This document shows positions 18,640 to 28,916 of a stretch of 64,000 nt of DNA, piece after piece. Below the pieces are notes generated by a model, which was not told the origin of the DNA, ran no database searches, and saw only the letters and a program-made list of their open reading frames with translations. Source of the DNA: Dastarcus helophoroides (Eukaryota; Arthropoda; Insecta; Coleoptera; Bothrideridae); NCBI GenBank assembly GCA_028583605.1, contig CM053336.1, forward strand, positions 23,359,004-23,423,003, given 5' to 3'. Made by a program: the position numbers and the translations under genes. Each line of letters starts with the position of its first letter. Position 1 is the stretch's first letter.

Positions 18640-19700
18640 TAAAAAAAATTGAGTACTATTAGAAGAATTAAAATTCTTAAACGAAAATAATATTTAGAAT
18701 GTGGTAAAAACACCAAAAAATGAAAGAGTAGCAGATTTATATGGGTATTCAAGAGAACATTAATGGTAAAAAAAATGTGAGATATATATGAGATATTTTT
18801 ATATTTTTCACATATAGCTAAGCATTCACCTTAATATTACTATTTGCTATGTCATTTAAACATGATTTTGGAATAACACATCTATCGGTGGTAACTGCGT
18901 TTTAAAATGGTTTCCTAATAACAATTTTGTTTTTCCATAAAAAAAGTCTATATGAAAATGACAGAAAACCTCAATTTATTCGATAGTGATAAAGTTTTAA
19001 AGTTGTTTAAAGCCATTTATGGATTAAAATAAAGTTCAGGGATATGTAATACTAGAGCGAGACATACGTTGTCAATTTTGGGTTATAAAATGTCAAATTT
19101 AGAGCCCTGTTTCTGTTGTTAAAAAAAGAAAAGGTCTTTTGTTTTTAATTGTTTTTTATGTTGATAATTTTTAATTTTTTTTTAAATATCCCAGATAAAA
19201 TGAAATTTCTCAAGATTAATTTAAGTATTACCTTTAGAATCAAAGATTTTAAAGGGGCTAAGCATTGTTTTGAAAGGAGAATCTGCAGAGATAAAAAAAA
19301 GGGATTAATACATTGGAATCAAACCGATTATGTAAATTAAATTTTAAATAAATTTAATATGGTTTATAATAAAGGTTTTGGTTCTAATGTACCTTATCAC
19401 AATTTCATTGGTAATTTAATATATTTAGGTGTCTTCATTTAGCTTGATTTTGGATATAGTATAAGCTATTTGAGCCAGTTTAATATTTGTTATTATAAAA
19501 TTCACTGGAGAAGCATCAAAAGCATTTTAAAATTTCTGAAAAGCACAAATATTGAAGAATATGTTGACGATGATTGGACAATCGACTCATAACACCAACA
19601 GTTTTATATTGGTTTCCCATTTAAATGTTCAGGATATGTGATTTTTTTGGAAAAGCACAAAGCAGTTAACAGTTGCTTTTATACAGTAGAGTTTTTTTAA
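18640..19700 (+). pseudogene. Copia reverse transcriptase and RNase H fragment
   Basis: The stretch EELKFLNENNI and VVKTPKNERVADLYGYSR marks the start of Copia RT; VLKLFKAIYGLK near 18990-19030 is the LxKALYGLKQ motif; VFYVDN near 19155 replaces YVDD; ITFRIKDFKGAKHC and DKKKGLIHWNQTDYVN follow. RNase H is recognisable by FIGNLIYLG, ISYLSQFN, IHWRSIKSILKFLKST and EEYVDDDWTIDS, with many stops between them. The order and spacing fit Copia; the enzyme is dead. Confidence 0.82.
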
Positions 19701-20186
19701 ACCAGACAGGTTAACTTTTTTATTTGAAGTGATGGACTAGTACTTCCTACTGAAAAGTTGTAAGAAAAAATTCGACTAAGTAAGAAAAATATACAAGTAA
19801 AGCTTTGCTATGTTGCCATGGAGTCGACAGTTGCTCTTATACGATATACTTTTAAATCTGATATAGGTTAACCTTTTTATTTGAAATGATAGACTAGTAT
19901 AGTTTTTATCATGAAAGTTGAGTTCTACGTCATCGGCATTTGCACTTATCAATGACGTGCAAATTACTGTGCAAGTGCGTAGCTCGTTTTTAGAATCGAA
20001 AGTCAAATTACATGAAGTGTATCTTCCGAGCGTCCGTTATAACTACAACGTAGGTTGCCGATACAAAATCATAGATCAGACAAAGATGGGCTTAGATCTG
20101 CATTGCAAATCGTGGTTGTAATTTCGGTAGCGTGCGTTCAGACAGTTATTTTCGTGTTTGACGCTTGACATTTCAAGGCAAGGAAA
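19701..20186. other. Spacer and probable 5' leader of the non-LTR fragment
   Basis: The right part (about 19900-20186) is less AT-rich and leads without a break into the ATG of the endonuclease ORF, so it may be the 5' untranslated region of that element. ACTAGTA-containing blocks at 19735 and 19893 are imperfect direct repeats (TTTTATTTGAA(A/G)TGAT). Confidence 0.4.
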
Positions 20187-20690
20187 ATGGATATAAAAAC
20201 GAATAAAAACACAGCAATAGAAAAAATAAATAAAAAGGAAATAACAGCAAAAGAAATTCGAAAAATTGGAATATGGAATGTTAGAGAACTAAGGGAAAAA
20301 GAAGAGGGACTAGTAGAAGAATTTGAATTGACAGGGATCCAAGTATTAGCAATAACAGAAACAAAGAAGAAGGGACAAGGGGGACTAGTGCTAGGAAATG
20401 GACACTTTTTAATATACACTGGACGAGAACAAAACAAACATGCTGCGGCAGGGGTTAAGTGCATAATAGAGAAGGGATTATTAGACAATATACAAAATTG
20501 GGAAGGCATCTCTGAAAGACTATTGAAAATGGAATTTGATGATACGTATGGGACACGAATATGCATAATAATGGAAGAAACTAACATCGGCCATGGAGAC
20601 TGGTAAAGGTAAAATTATCGTAATGGGAGATTTTAATAGTAGAGGGGGGAGGGTAAAAGAGAGAACAGAAATGTAAATGTGATTAAAATC
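20187..20690 (+). pseudogene. Non-LTR retrotransposon endonuclease (N-terminal part)
   Basis: The ORF from 20187 encodes a basic leader and then IRKIGIWNVRELREKEEG, LTGIQVLAITETKKKGQGG and LIYTGREQNKHAAAGVK. This is the start of an exonuclease/endonuclease/phosphatase fold as in RTE-like retrotransposons, with the Asn of motif I and the Glu of TETK visible. After a frameshift near 20606, IIVMGDFNSRGG gives the GDFN motif. The enzyme nicks target DNA to prime reverse transcription. The reading ends near 20690, and the reverse transcriptase is absent. Unusually for a non-LTR element, it is the 5' end that is kept. Confidence 0.8.
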
Positions 20691-22075
20691 TGTGAGAAAA
20701 CAAAAATAAACAGCATCGAGTCTTTTTAGAGAAAAAAATGGTGCGTCACTGCTCTTTTCAAATTAAGTACTGTGGTGAGTCGAGTTCTACTAAACTGTTC
20801 TATTTCCTCGTTTGGTTTATTTAATTGAATTTTATTCAATTTTTCTTGGAAATATTAAATCTCCAAATACTGTATTACAAAAGTCTTTATAACATAACGT
20901 TTTGCCTGAGAAACAGATTTTTTAGCGTTCACAAATTAGATAAGGGTTATTTGTTAGGCCTGGTTTGTTTCAAGCACAGATACCTAAACTGAGTAAAATA
21001 ACATGTTAGTTTTGAAGGACCGCTGAAAAGTAGAGTAATAAATAAGGGTGAACGGAGACCGTAGCAAATATCTCGGCAAGACCATGTGGTGGTAGACTGG
21101 AGGAATTTGACGTTCGAAAAAGGCCCTTATAAACACGTACAATTGTAAGTTATTTAAATTTTAATTATCGAAGTAAAACTTGCAAGATAGAGGGACGACA
21201 TTATTCAAAAGGGGTTTGCAGTTTGATATGCACTTTAAGAATCCTTTTCAAAATTGATTTAAGGGCTAATTTGAATTAGAAATATTTAAATTAGTGGAAA
21301 TTCTGCATTCTCATGCCCTCTAGCGAGATGCAGAGGATATCTTTCGGTCCCCAGAAGTTAAGGGTAGGGGAAGAAAAACTTAAAGCACCGTAAAGAAGTT
21401 AAAGGTAGTCAAGAACTAAACTTCGATGAAATTAGTTTAAAATTATGGTCAACACCCGGACTTACGTAAACGAGTACGAAATACGGGAGTATTTAAAGAA
21501 AAAACAAATTACTTTTGTTTGTGCTAATTAACGTGAATGAACACAAAAAAAAACAATTTCTGTTCAACGTGAAGTTCTTGTGCCATTTGTGGGAGGTTTG
21601 CTACGGGATAAATAGGCAAGTAAATTTTAAATTGTCCGATGATTTTGTTTGATGGTTTTTCGCTCTTATATGATTTAATTAACTTTTCCTAAAATTTGAG
21701 AAAATATTTGTTCCTAATTTTGATCAATATGGGGATGGGGGGCGTACACAAAAAAAAAGAGAAAGGAATGTAAAACTTCCACAACAAACCGAATGAATGA
21801 GAAAGTCGTTGTTAGAAAATTATTATTGGGCCAAGAACCCTACCGCTGACTGGTGCAACTACCAGCCTTAGTTTCAAAATAAAAAAGAGAAAAAAAAACA
21901 AAAACAAGGAGATTAGAAAAAAAAAGATGAAAACCAATAAAGCAAATTTGCTTCGAAAACCTTCTATTTTCTTAAGGTCGTTTTTCGATGTTCTGCTGTT
22001 GGAAGCTGAGTTTCCAGGGGTTCAAAAAAATCGATAACACCCATCACCGCAGGCTCGGTAACTGACAGCAGGCAT
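20691..22075. other. Spacer, nothing recognised
   Basis: This stretch is mixed AT-rich and purine-rich, without a supported gene. AAATGGTGCGTCACTGCTC near 20738 resembles AAATGGTACGCTACTGC near 48306, so some of this is dispersed repeat. Confidence 0.35.
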
Positions 22076-22375
22076 CTATATTAGGATTTGCTGATGATGT
22101 ACTGTAAGTTCTCGAAACGTGAAAAACAGGAAAACCGGAACCGGTGTTGTAAGAAGGTTTTCTGAAGAACTTTCCAGACATAGAGAAAGTCCCAACACAT
22201 GTGAACCCCTGGATGTGCTCCGCGGGAACGTACGCCTTAACATCCTAGAAGGAGTAGTAACCTCTTCTGGTTCTTGTTCTGGTGTACTCGCCCGGTCTGC
22301 CTTATCCGTGGGTCCCCTCATCGGTTACACGTCCAAAAAAAAAGGACCCCCTATATAGGCCACGGAGAATTACAA
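22076..22375. repeat. GC-richer repeat piece with hammerhead-like motif
   Basis: On the plus strand CTGATGA (22091-22097) is followed 16 bases later by CGAAACGTG, the spacing of a hammerhead core, but the would-be stem II (GTACT/AGTTC) has a mismatch and no clear stem I closes it. Both strands hold ~80-codon frames here without a known domain. It may be a decayed end of a Penelope-like or similar element. Confidence 0.3.
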
Positions 22376-23716
22376 CACCGCGCGTCGCGATCGGGAAGCT
22401 TTTGCAAAATTACTAATTTATAGCCGCATGCCTAGATTTACTGTCAACATAAATTTACTAACGTAGGCGGACGAGCAGTATCAGCATCAGTTCTCGGTAG
22501 GGAAATGTTTTGATGAAAGAAATGAGAACTTCTTGCCAGTTTCTAACTTTAATCTCAATGTTTTGTGCTAAGTCAAGCTTAGCCACTTTCTAAGCCAAAA
22601 GCGCCCTTTCTTTAGAACAGTAGCCATAGAAGTAGATGTAGTGTTGGAAGGGAAATTCGGCTCAGAAAGTTTCTATGAAATTTGAACAATATTTCAAGTC
22701 TATGACACTGGTTTGAGTTCGAGTGATTGAGTTTGGTATGAGAAAAACAGAAAAACAAACAAAGGAACAGTTAACAAAGGAAAGAAAGAAAGAGTGAGAG
22801 AACGAGAGATCTGTAAGATTGAATCAACATTTATAAATTTGATTTATTACGATAAATCACAACTTCATTTCCAAGCTTGAGCTCCATTTTCTCGTAGCAT
22901 TATCCTTTGGATATTGTTAGCTCAAAGCTTTAACAGGAAACTGTATGCTATGTGAAGTATGCTTGAATTAATAAGCGACAAAAACACAAAGAATTGGGGA
23001 ATAAAACAGACACCTGAACATAGTTTGAGAACCTCTGTGTACAAACTAACCAGCGAACGCCCTCCGATAATCAGGTACAAAGTTAGCTGCATTTGGTTTG
23101 AAAACCTTCGAGTACAAACTAAATGGCCCAGCTGGGGAAAACATTGCGATTATTAGGGTTAAAATAAACTTTGGGAAATTTATAACCGACGCACCATATA
23201 CGAGCGAAAGAGTTAGTCAAAGAATGTCAGATTACTTGTGCTTAATGAATTCTCTTAATTTTCTAAAGAAATATTTCTCTCAGATCTGTGTCCAGCAAAT
23301 TTAAACAAGTTGAAACAAACAGGTTCACTTTATTTTGTTGTATTATATTTACGAACACTTGAAAATACAAACTTGAAATTTTGTTGATTTATTTGTTGAC
23401 CTATTGTAATAAAACGGTAAAGTCAATTGTCGTTTGAATTTGATAACACTTCCCTGTCGACTCTACGAGCTGGGGTTACAACTTAATGGAATAAAATAAT
23501 TTTTAAACACAACGTAGACAAATTGGGTCCGAAAATCGAAAGTAAATTATTCTTCGAAGATTTTTAAAGATGAGCAAAATTCGACAATTTTGGAAAACTA
23601 CATACAATCACTGGTTTTGGTCGCGCATCACATTTAATCGACTTGACCTGGATTTAATCACGACGGCTGCTCATTACAGTACCAATTTCATAAACAACCT
23701 TTATTTCTTAATAAAA
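22376..23716. other. Spacer, nothing recognised
   Basis: I see no gene or RNA. ACAAACTAACCAGCG and ACAAACTAAATGGCC near 23041 and 23113, each after a GAAC/GAAAACCT..GAGTAC-like block, form a weak ~75-bp tandem duplication. Confidence 0.3.
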
Positions 23717-23951
23717 AGGTTGGGTAAGGTATACCTAGTGGAGTAAGTTAGCTTAAATTGAACCTCTTAAATTTTTCTAAAAACTTAAGAAAATAGAAAA
23801 AAGAATAAGCGGTTCAATTTAAGAGGTGGTTTACTTTGGGATACCAAACCCTGTATTGCAGCTGCGCATGCCCTTGGCTTCCCCCCATGTTTACTCCCGC
23901 CAAGGGATACAATTTAGGAAGTTGAACAGTTTGGGCTACCTTACCCAACTT
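23717..23951. repeat. Short inverted-repeat element
   Basis: GTTGGGTAAGGTA (about 23719-23731) recurs inverted as TACCTTACCCAAC (about 23938-23950), and inside them AAATTGAACC/GGTTCAATTT (about 23754-23763 and 23812-23821) form a nested hairpin. The ~235-bp total fits a MITE or hairpin relic. Confidence 0.5.
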
Positions 23952-24066
23952 CTTAAACTCTTCTATCTGTATAAAATAGTTAAAATAAAATGTTGCTCCT
24001 CTGCTTTTTTTGCAATAAGCACCAAGTGCATAAACATCCTTCACTTGTTGGTAAAAATGCTCTCGC

Positions 24067-24486
24067 AACTTTTTTTTTGTGTGACGAACGGTTTTCGACT
24101 AACTTGTCTTCAAATACTTTTAAAGAAAAAAAATGCGCCACGGCCTTTTTTTAATTTAAAATAAATGTGGCTCTCAGTAAGACTGTTTATTTTTAGTAAA
24201 AATTCCCTCTTAACTTTTTTCACCCGACCAAGGGTTTTTAAGTAAAAATATAAAATGCATTTCTTTGCGTTTTATATTCTGTTCTACAAATTTGATGCCT
24301 TATTTTAAGACATCTTTGACCAGTAGAGTTTCTTTATAAAAATGTATGTTAATAGGTTAATAGATTTTTATGATTTTGGGATATAACTATTTTTAATAAT
24401 TAGTAAACCCATAATAAGAATTAAGTAAACATAATTTTTAAAGTTAAATAATTTTTTTAACTGAAACCGTTCGTCAAACAAAAAAA
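24067..24486. repeat. Inverted-repeat pair around ~420 bp
   Basis: TTTTTTGTGTGACGAACGG near 24068-24090 is matched inverted by CCGTTCGTCAAACAAAAAA near 24467-24486. The inner sequence is AT-rich and noncoding. It is a probable MITE-like relic; target duplication is not evident. Confidence 0.45.
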
Positions 24487-25649
24487 TTAAGAATACTCAA
24501 AGACAAATTAGCATGAACGCCACTGATGAAAGAAAAGCAAATATTTTCAGCAAAAAGTGCGTCCTTAATCCCAGTTAATAACTTTCAAAATTTGAAAAAG
24601 TATTTCAAGTAGTTTAATAGTTTTTGAGAAAAAAGCAAATATTTTCTTTTAATTTTCAAAACTCTGTAACTTAAAAATAAAGACGTTCCGAACCTAGGTT
24701 GATAAAAACTTCTTTTCTTAGAATCGCTCGAAGATTATGCTCCTTAAGTGTCAGCACCTTATTTTGAAACACATAGATTATTATTGTTATTATTATTATT
24801 TTAATAAAGGTCACAATTTTTTATTAGATAGACTATCTTACAAATACTATTACCTAAACATTCCATATATTTTTGTTTAATTTCACTCACTGTAACTGAA
24901 ATCTGAGGTCAAAACCCTTATACACTCCACTATTAGGAGTTATCGGAATATTTAGAAATATGTTTCTGGTAACCATACGGAAAAAGACATTGGATTCACG
25001 ACCCTTAAAATGAACCTATACCAAATTCTACTAAATACTATTAAGTGTTAAAGATTTTATGAACCAAGAAAAATGCTTATTTTGCTAAATCTATTCTAAA
25101 GGCCGAAATATCCATGAAAAGGCTATTTGGCACAAGGGACACATTTAAATGCAAGCAGTTGTAACAGTTTGTCTAATTGTTGTTAATGATACAGTGTACA
25201 TAATTTTTTTAAGTAAAGCTTGACAATCTTTCCAGCAGAATAAAATATACTAGGATTACCACTCAGTTACAAGTTCAAGTGATATTAATATAATTGCTAC
25301 TCTATAGAATAATTTAGTAGTTTTATTAAAAAGTTTAAAACATACTTAAAAATTAATTATGGTTAACATGGCAAACATTTTTATGAGGTTTTATTTTTTG
25401 TAATTCTTTTTTTTTAGTTTATTACACTGCATTTTATTGTTAACATTTTTAAACGTTAACTTTAATTTTAACCAATAGTTTTTGTTTGTTGCCTAATGAT
25501 TATAATATTTCTTGATTGTTCGTATAGTTTTCTACAACAACAATGTAGTTACTTTGAAATTACAGGCGGACATTTTAATTATAATAGTATGAATAAACTT
25601 TCCAGGTTAATATTTACCCTTGTATTTAAGACATATATTTTTAAGATTT
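24487..25649. other. AT-rich 3' flank of the IR pseudogene
   Basis: No gene is recognised. A short (TTA/ATT)n run lies near 24782-24802. The remainder is plain AT-rich spacer. Confidence 0.4.
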
Positions 25650-26925
25650 TCATTCTATTGGAGGCTTAAGCAATCTAAATAAAAATGGTAGTTTTTCGAA
25701 TAATGCAGTATGTTTCTTGAGCCAATCAACAATGAACTCGACAATCAAGGCCAACAGGGCTAGCGCATAACCCAAAATTAGCATTTGAAAAACCTCAATG
25801 TAATACTTCACATTCAAACTTATCATTTTAGGTGGCTGTTTGGGCAATCTGGTGTCATTCCTGTTACTGTGAACGATGTCTTTCCACCGTTTATCAACGA
25901 ATTTTCTTTTCTATAACTTCTTGAGACCAAAATGATATTTCTTTAGTCAATGGAAAATCACTTCGCAAATAACGAAGAGTGATAAGTATGCCATTGGAAG
26001 AGAAACATTTGCTACCATTGCGTTTTCGGTGGGTAAGGCTACTAAATCTGATAAAAATGAAATTGTAAAATTTTCTTGTGCTGAAGCAATCTCCTTGACC
26101 AGTTTAATCCTGGTGGTATTTATGAGACAAAAATATTTGTCGTAATTTATTGGTGAATATCCGTGTAGTGTTAATACATCATACATCATTGAGATTAGTT
26201 ACTACATAGTGAATTAAACCAATACGCTCTATATGCCAAGTGTACTTTATACCTATGTCTCGGATTCTCGTGGTCCCTTAAATGTCTTTTATAGATGATT
26301 CATAGGGATCCAAAGAAAAAATACTGCTGAGTTTGCTGACGTACATGCTATTTGTAATTACGCAGAAGAGACAGAAAAAGCAAAACAAGATACAAATGGT
26401 TAAAAATTTTGAAAACAGATTATAACAATTACCACATATTGATATAAAAGTATTTATCAGTATCATCCAGTAGTCAATGTTTTTGTCGATAATTTTACAA
26501 GAACCGTAATAACTGAACATCATTAGTAATAATACGTAAAAAAATTTTTTCCACAGATCATAAGTAAATGGTCTCCACAGTTTATTGTAGGCAACAATGA
26601 GTAATGGTATAGTCTTTGTATATAGCAGGTCCAACTTGGAGAGGCACGGTTTTGGTGTCATTCATAAATAGATGTTCTAAAGCGATATCCCCCTTTCCTT
26701 CATAAACGTGATTTATTATTTGATTAAGTGAGCCATTCGTTAGAAACTCATGTTGAAAATTGATGCTGTCTTGTAGTAGAATGGAAAGTCCAAATTTTTC
26801 AGCAACTGTCTTAGTGAGTGACATCAATGGCCCTGGATTTATATCTGAATCTAAATAAATAACAAACGGAGGAGATATGATGTGAGCTAGTCGCAGTTGA
26901 CCTGCTTTCCATCCAGACTGGCGTC
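25650..26925 (-). pseudogene. Ionotropic receptor pseudogene between IR1 and IR2
   Basis: Minus-strand fragments align over most of the channel part of the two intact IRs: LRLAHIISPPFVIYLD and SDINPGPLMSLTKTVAEK (from about 26925), GPAIYKDYT, then VAYNKLWRPFTYDLW, the membrane region (YVLLLMMFSYYGSCKI, ILFCFFCLFCVITNSMYVSK), then LVALPTENAMVANVS and VKYYIEVFQMLILGY, ending LLKPPIE. The N-terminal ~185 residues are missing. A small deletion/frameshift after GPAIYKDYT (about 26600), a stop after SSIKDI (26278) and further shifts near 26190, 25947 and 25848 destroy the frame. It is on the same strand as its neighbours and is a dead tandem paralogue. Confidence 0.9.
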
Positions 26926-27442
26926 ACACAACATGCATCATTTTAATAAGTGGAGAAGTTTACAACGACAATAAGTTAGTAGAAATTGCGTAATACTCGT
27001 TTGAGAAAGTAAGTAATTTGTCTTTATTATTTTAATTCATATTTGTTACCGTTAGATGTCAATTTAACTATATCGTTACTTATATAAGGTTAAGTGAAAA
27101 AAACTGGACGACTCACTAGGAGTATTTTCATTCGAAAATTGGCCAAAAGTAAATTGGTGAAAATTCACCGATGGACGTAAAGTTACTATGAACGAGAACT
27201 CAGTAGATATAGCACAATCAGTCATCACTTATTTTATTATTTGATCCACCAGTAAGTGTCGCTACTATCAGTCAAAAGTGACAGCTTCCATAAGCGAAGC
27301 ATTTTAGCTGATAGCTAACCACGGGGATGTTGGGTTTAACACAGTAATTTTGCATTTCTGGTGTAAGGCCAGTCAAATTGGACTCAAAATGAATCGTTTG
27401 GCGAAATAATTCGGAAAAAGTTGAAAATCATGTTAATTCCTT
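26926..27442. other. Spacer upstream of the IR pseudogene
   Basis: The missing N-terminal third of the IR is not found here. The sequence follows the 3' side of the minus-strand LTR at 27443, so it may be decayed retrotransposon interior. TGACTGATAGTAGCG near 27268-27285 (minus) resembles GATAGTAGCAGCG after the 15.5 kb LTR. Confidence 0.35.
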
Positions 27443-27702
27443 TGTTGCGCGTTATTGGTTCGAAAATTAAATCTTCGTGAATTGTAAACACTTAATTTCA
27501 AAATTATTGCAAAACGCTACAATTATAATTGAATTGAATTAGAATTGACCAAACGAAAGACGACCGCGTACTTATACCCTTTCGGTTTTCTTGAACGGAA
27601 TCCATGCAGATAAGATTATCACTTGCGGAAACTTCTGAGCGCTTATCTCCGTTTGATTCATTTTCGCGGCCGCTTCCCATTACGAGAGTTCCTTACACTA
27701 CA
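27443..27702 (-). repeat. LTR, same family as 15.2 kb, minus strand
   Basis: Minus-strand reading starts TGTAGTGTAAGGAACTCTCG and ends AATAACGCGCAACA, 260 bp. It contains AATGAATCAAACGG, GATAAGCG, a TATAAG box with downstream GGTCGTC, and ACAATTCACGAAG. It lacks the GTCA repeat array of the 15.2 kb copy. No target duplication is visible. Confidence 0.75.
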
Positions 27703-28916
27703 TAATCACTAATAACAATTTTATAACTACAGTTTGTTACACTTTTATTTACTTTACATATAAGTTATATGAGTTTTTACGGTCTGAGCAACTTTCTTAA
27801 CTTTCTCGCCCAAAATTGTTTGAACTTTTTTCCATTTTTCAGTTATAACACTTAAACGGCCCCTCTTAAGAAATAGTTATTACAAGAATCTTAGCGCATT
27901 AAACTTAAAATTTGGCCCAGTTATATAGCAGTATTTGACAGCCAAAAAAGGGCATATTTTTGTGCCTTGTATAAAATTTGTAGTAACTCATTATTCATGC
28001 GTAGGGTAAGGTGGGCAACAGTGAACCATCAAAAATTCAGACGCTCATAATTCATTCGGACGAATTATTTTGCCGAATGACGCGATATTTATCCGAATTT
28101 TATTTTTTCTATCAGTTTCGGCTCAATACCCAATAGAGTAAATATTATTAAAAGCTTTTTAAAATATAGTGGGGGTAGATCCATAGTAAATCTCTTATGA
28201 GCTATTGAAGGAGCAAAATTCAACTATGTACCTACTTGTTACACAGTTAAATGTTGAAATAATGGGCGGGGATTACGTGAATATGGTTACACTAGACAAG
28301 TTGGCTCGATATATACAGATTAAACCAAATTTCATTTCCACTACAAGGAACTCGGAAACTATTGGAGATACAAGGAAACTTAAAAGGGCAAAGTAGTACA
28401 GAATTTATTGCCTAACGATAATCCGCTGAGAAAACAATTGAACTTCAATTCGTCTTAATTTTATTTAGAAAAAACTGAAAATCGCCATTTTGAATAATTA
28501 GCTGTAACTTGTTTATTTTAAGTCCGATCTAAAAAATTCAAAAACTGTAATTGGTTGTTTTTTAGGGCCTTTTCATTAAGAACGTTAATTTATTTTTAAA
28601 TTTACCTGTTTTTGAGAAAATTATATAAACTTTGGTATTTCTTATGGAAGCCATATTAAGTTTTTTCATTTTCGAATTTAGCATATTTTTCTTATTAATT
28701 TGATGTATTACATGGCATAATTAAAATGTGGTAAAATGGGTTAAATAAGGTATTGTATTATTTCAACAAAAAAAATAAATCATAGTAGTTAGTGCAATCG
28801 CTATAGCTCTTAATAATAAAAAATACATTGTAACAAACTGAATAATATTGAAATATTTATTAATACTTGTAATGTGCATGACTTCCTTTAAATTGCGTAA
28901 TTTTTAGAACATTTTT

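Larger units (their letters stand above)
16868..19700 (+). mobile_element. Degraded Copia (Ty1) retrotransposon
   Basis: Plus-strand Copia pol pieces occur in the correct order: GAG-pre-integrase and integrase (16868-17480), reverse transcriptase (about 18640-19400) and RNase H (about 19400-19700). Many stops and shifts separate them, and no 3' LTR was found. The LTR at 15191-15512 is on the same strand 1.35 kb upstream and could be its 5' LTR. About 1.1 kb between integrase and reverse transcriptase is unrecognisable. Confidence 0.82.

Noticed and set aside
20138..20587. 149-codon minus-strand ORF
   Set aside because: It overlaps the plus-strand endonuclease domain, whose motifs are clear, and its Ser/Phe-rich content is the mirror of a Lys/Glu-rich coding strand.
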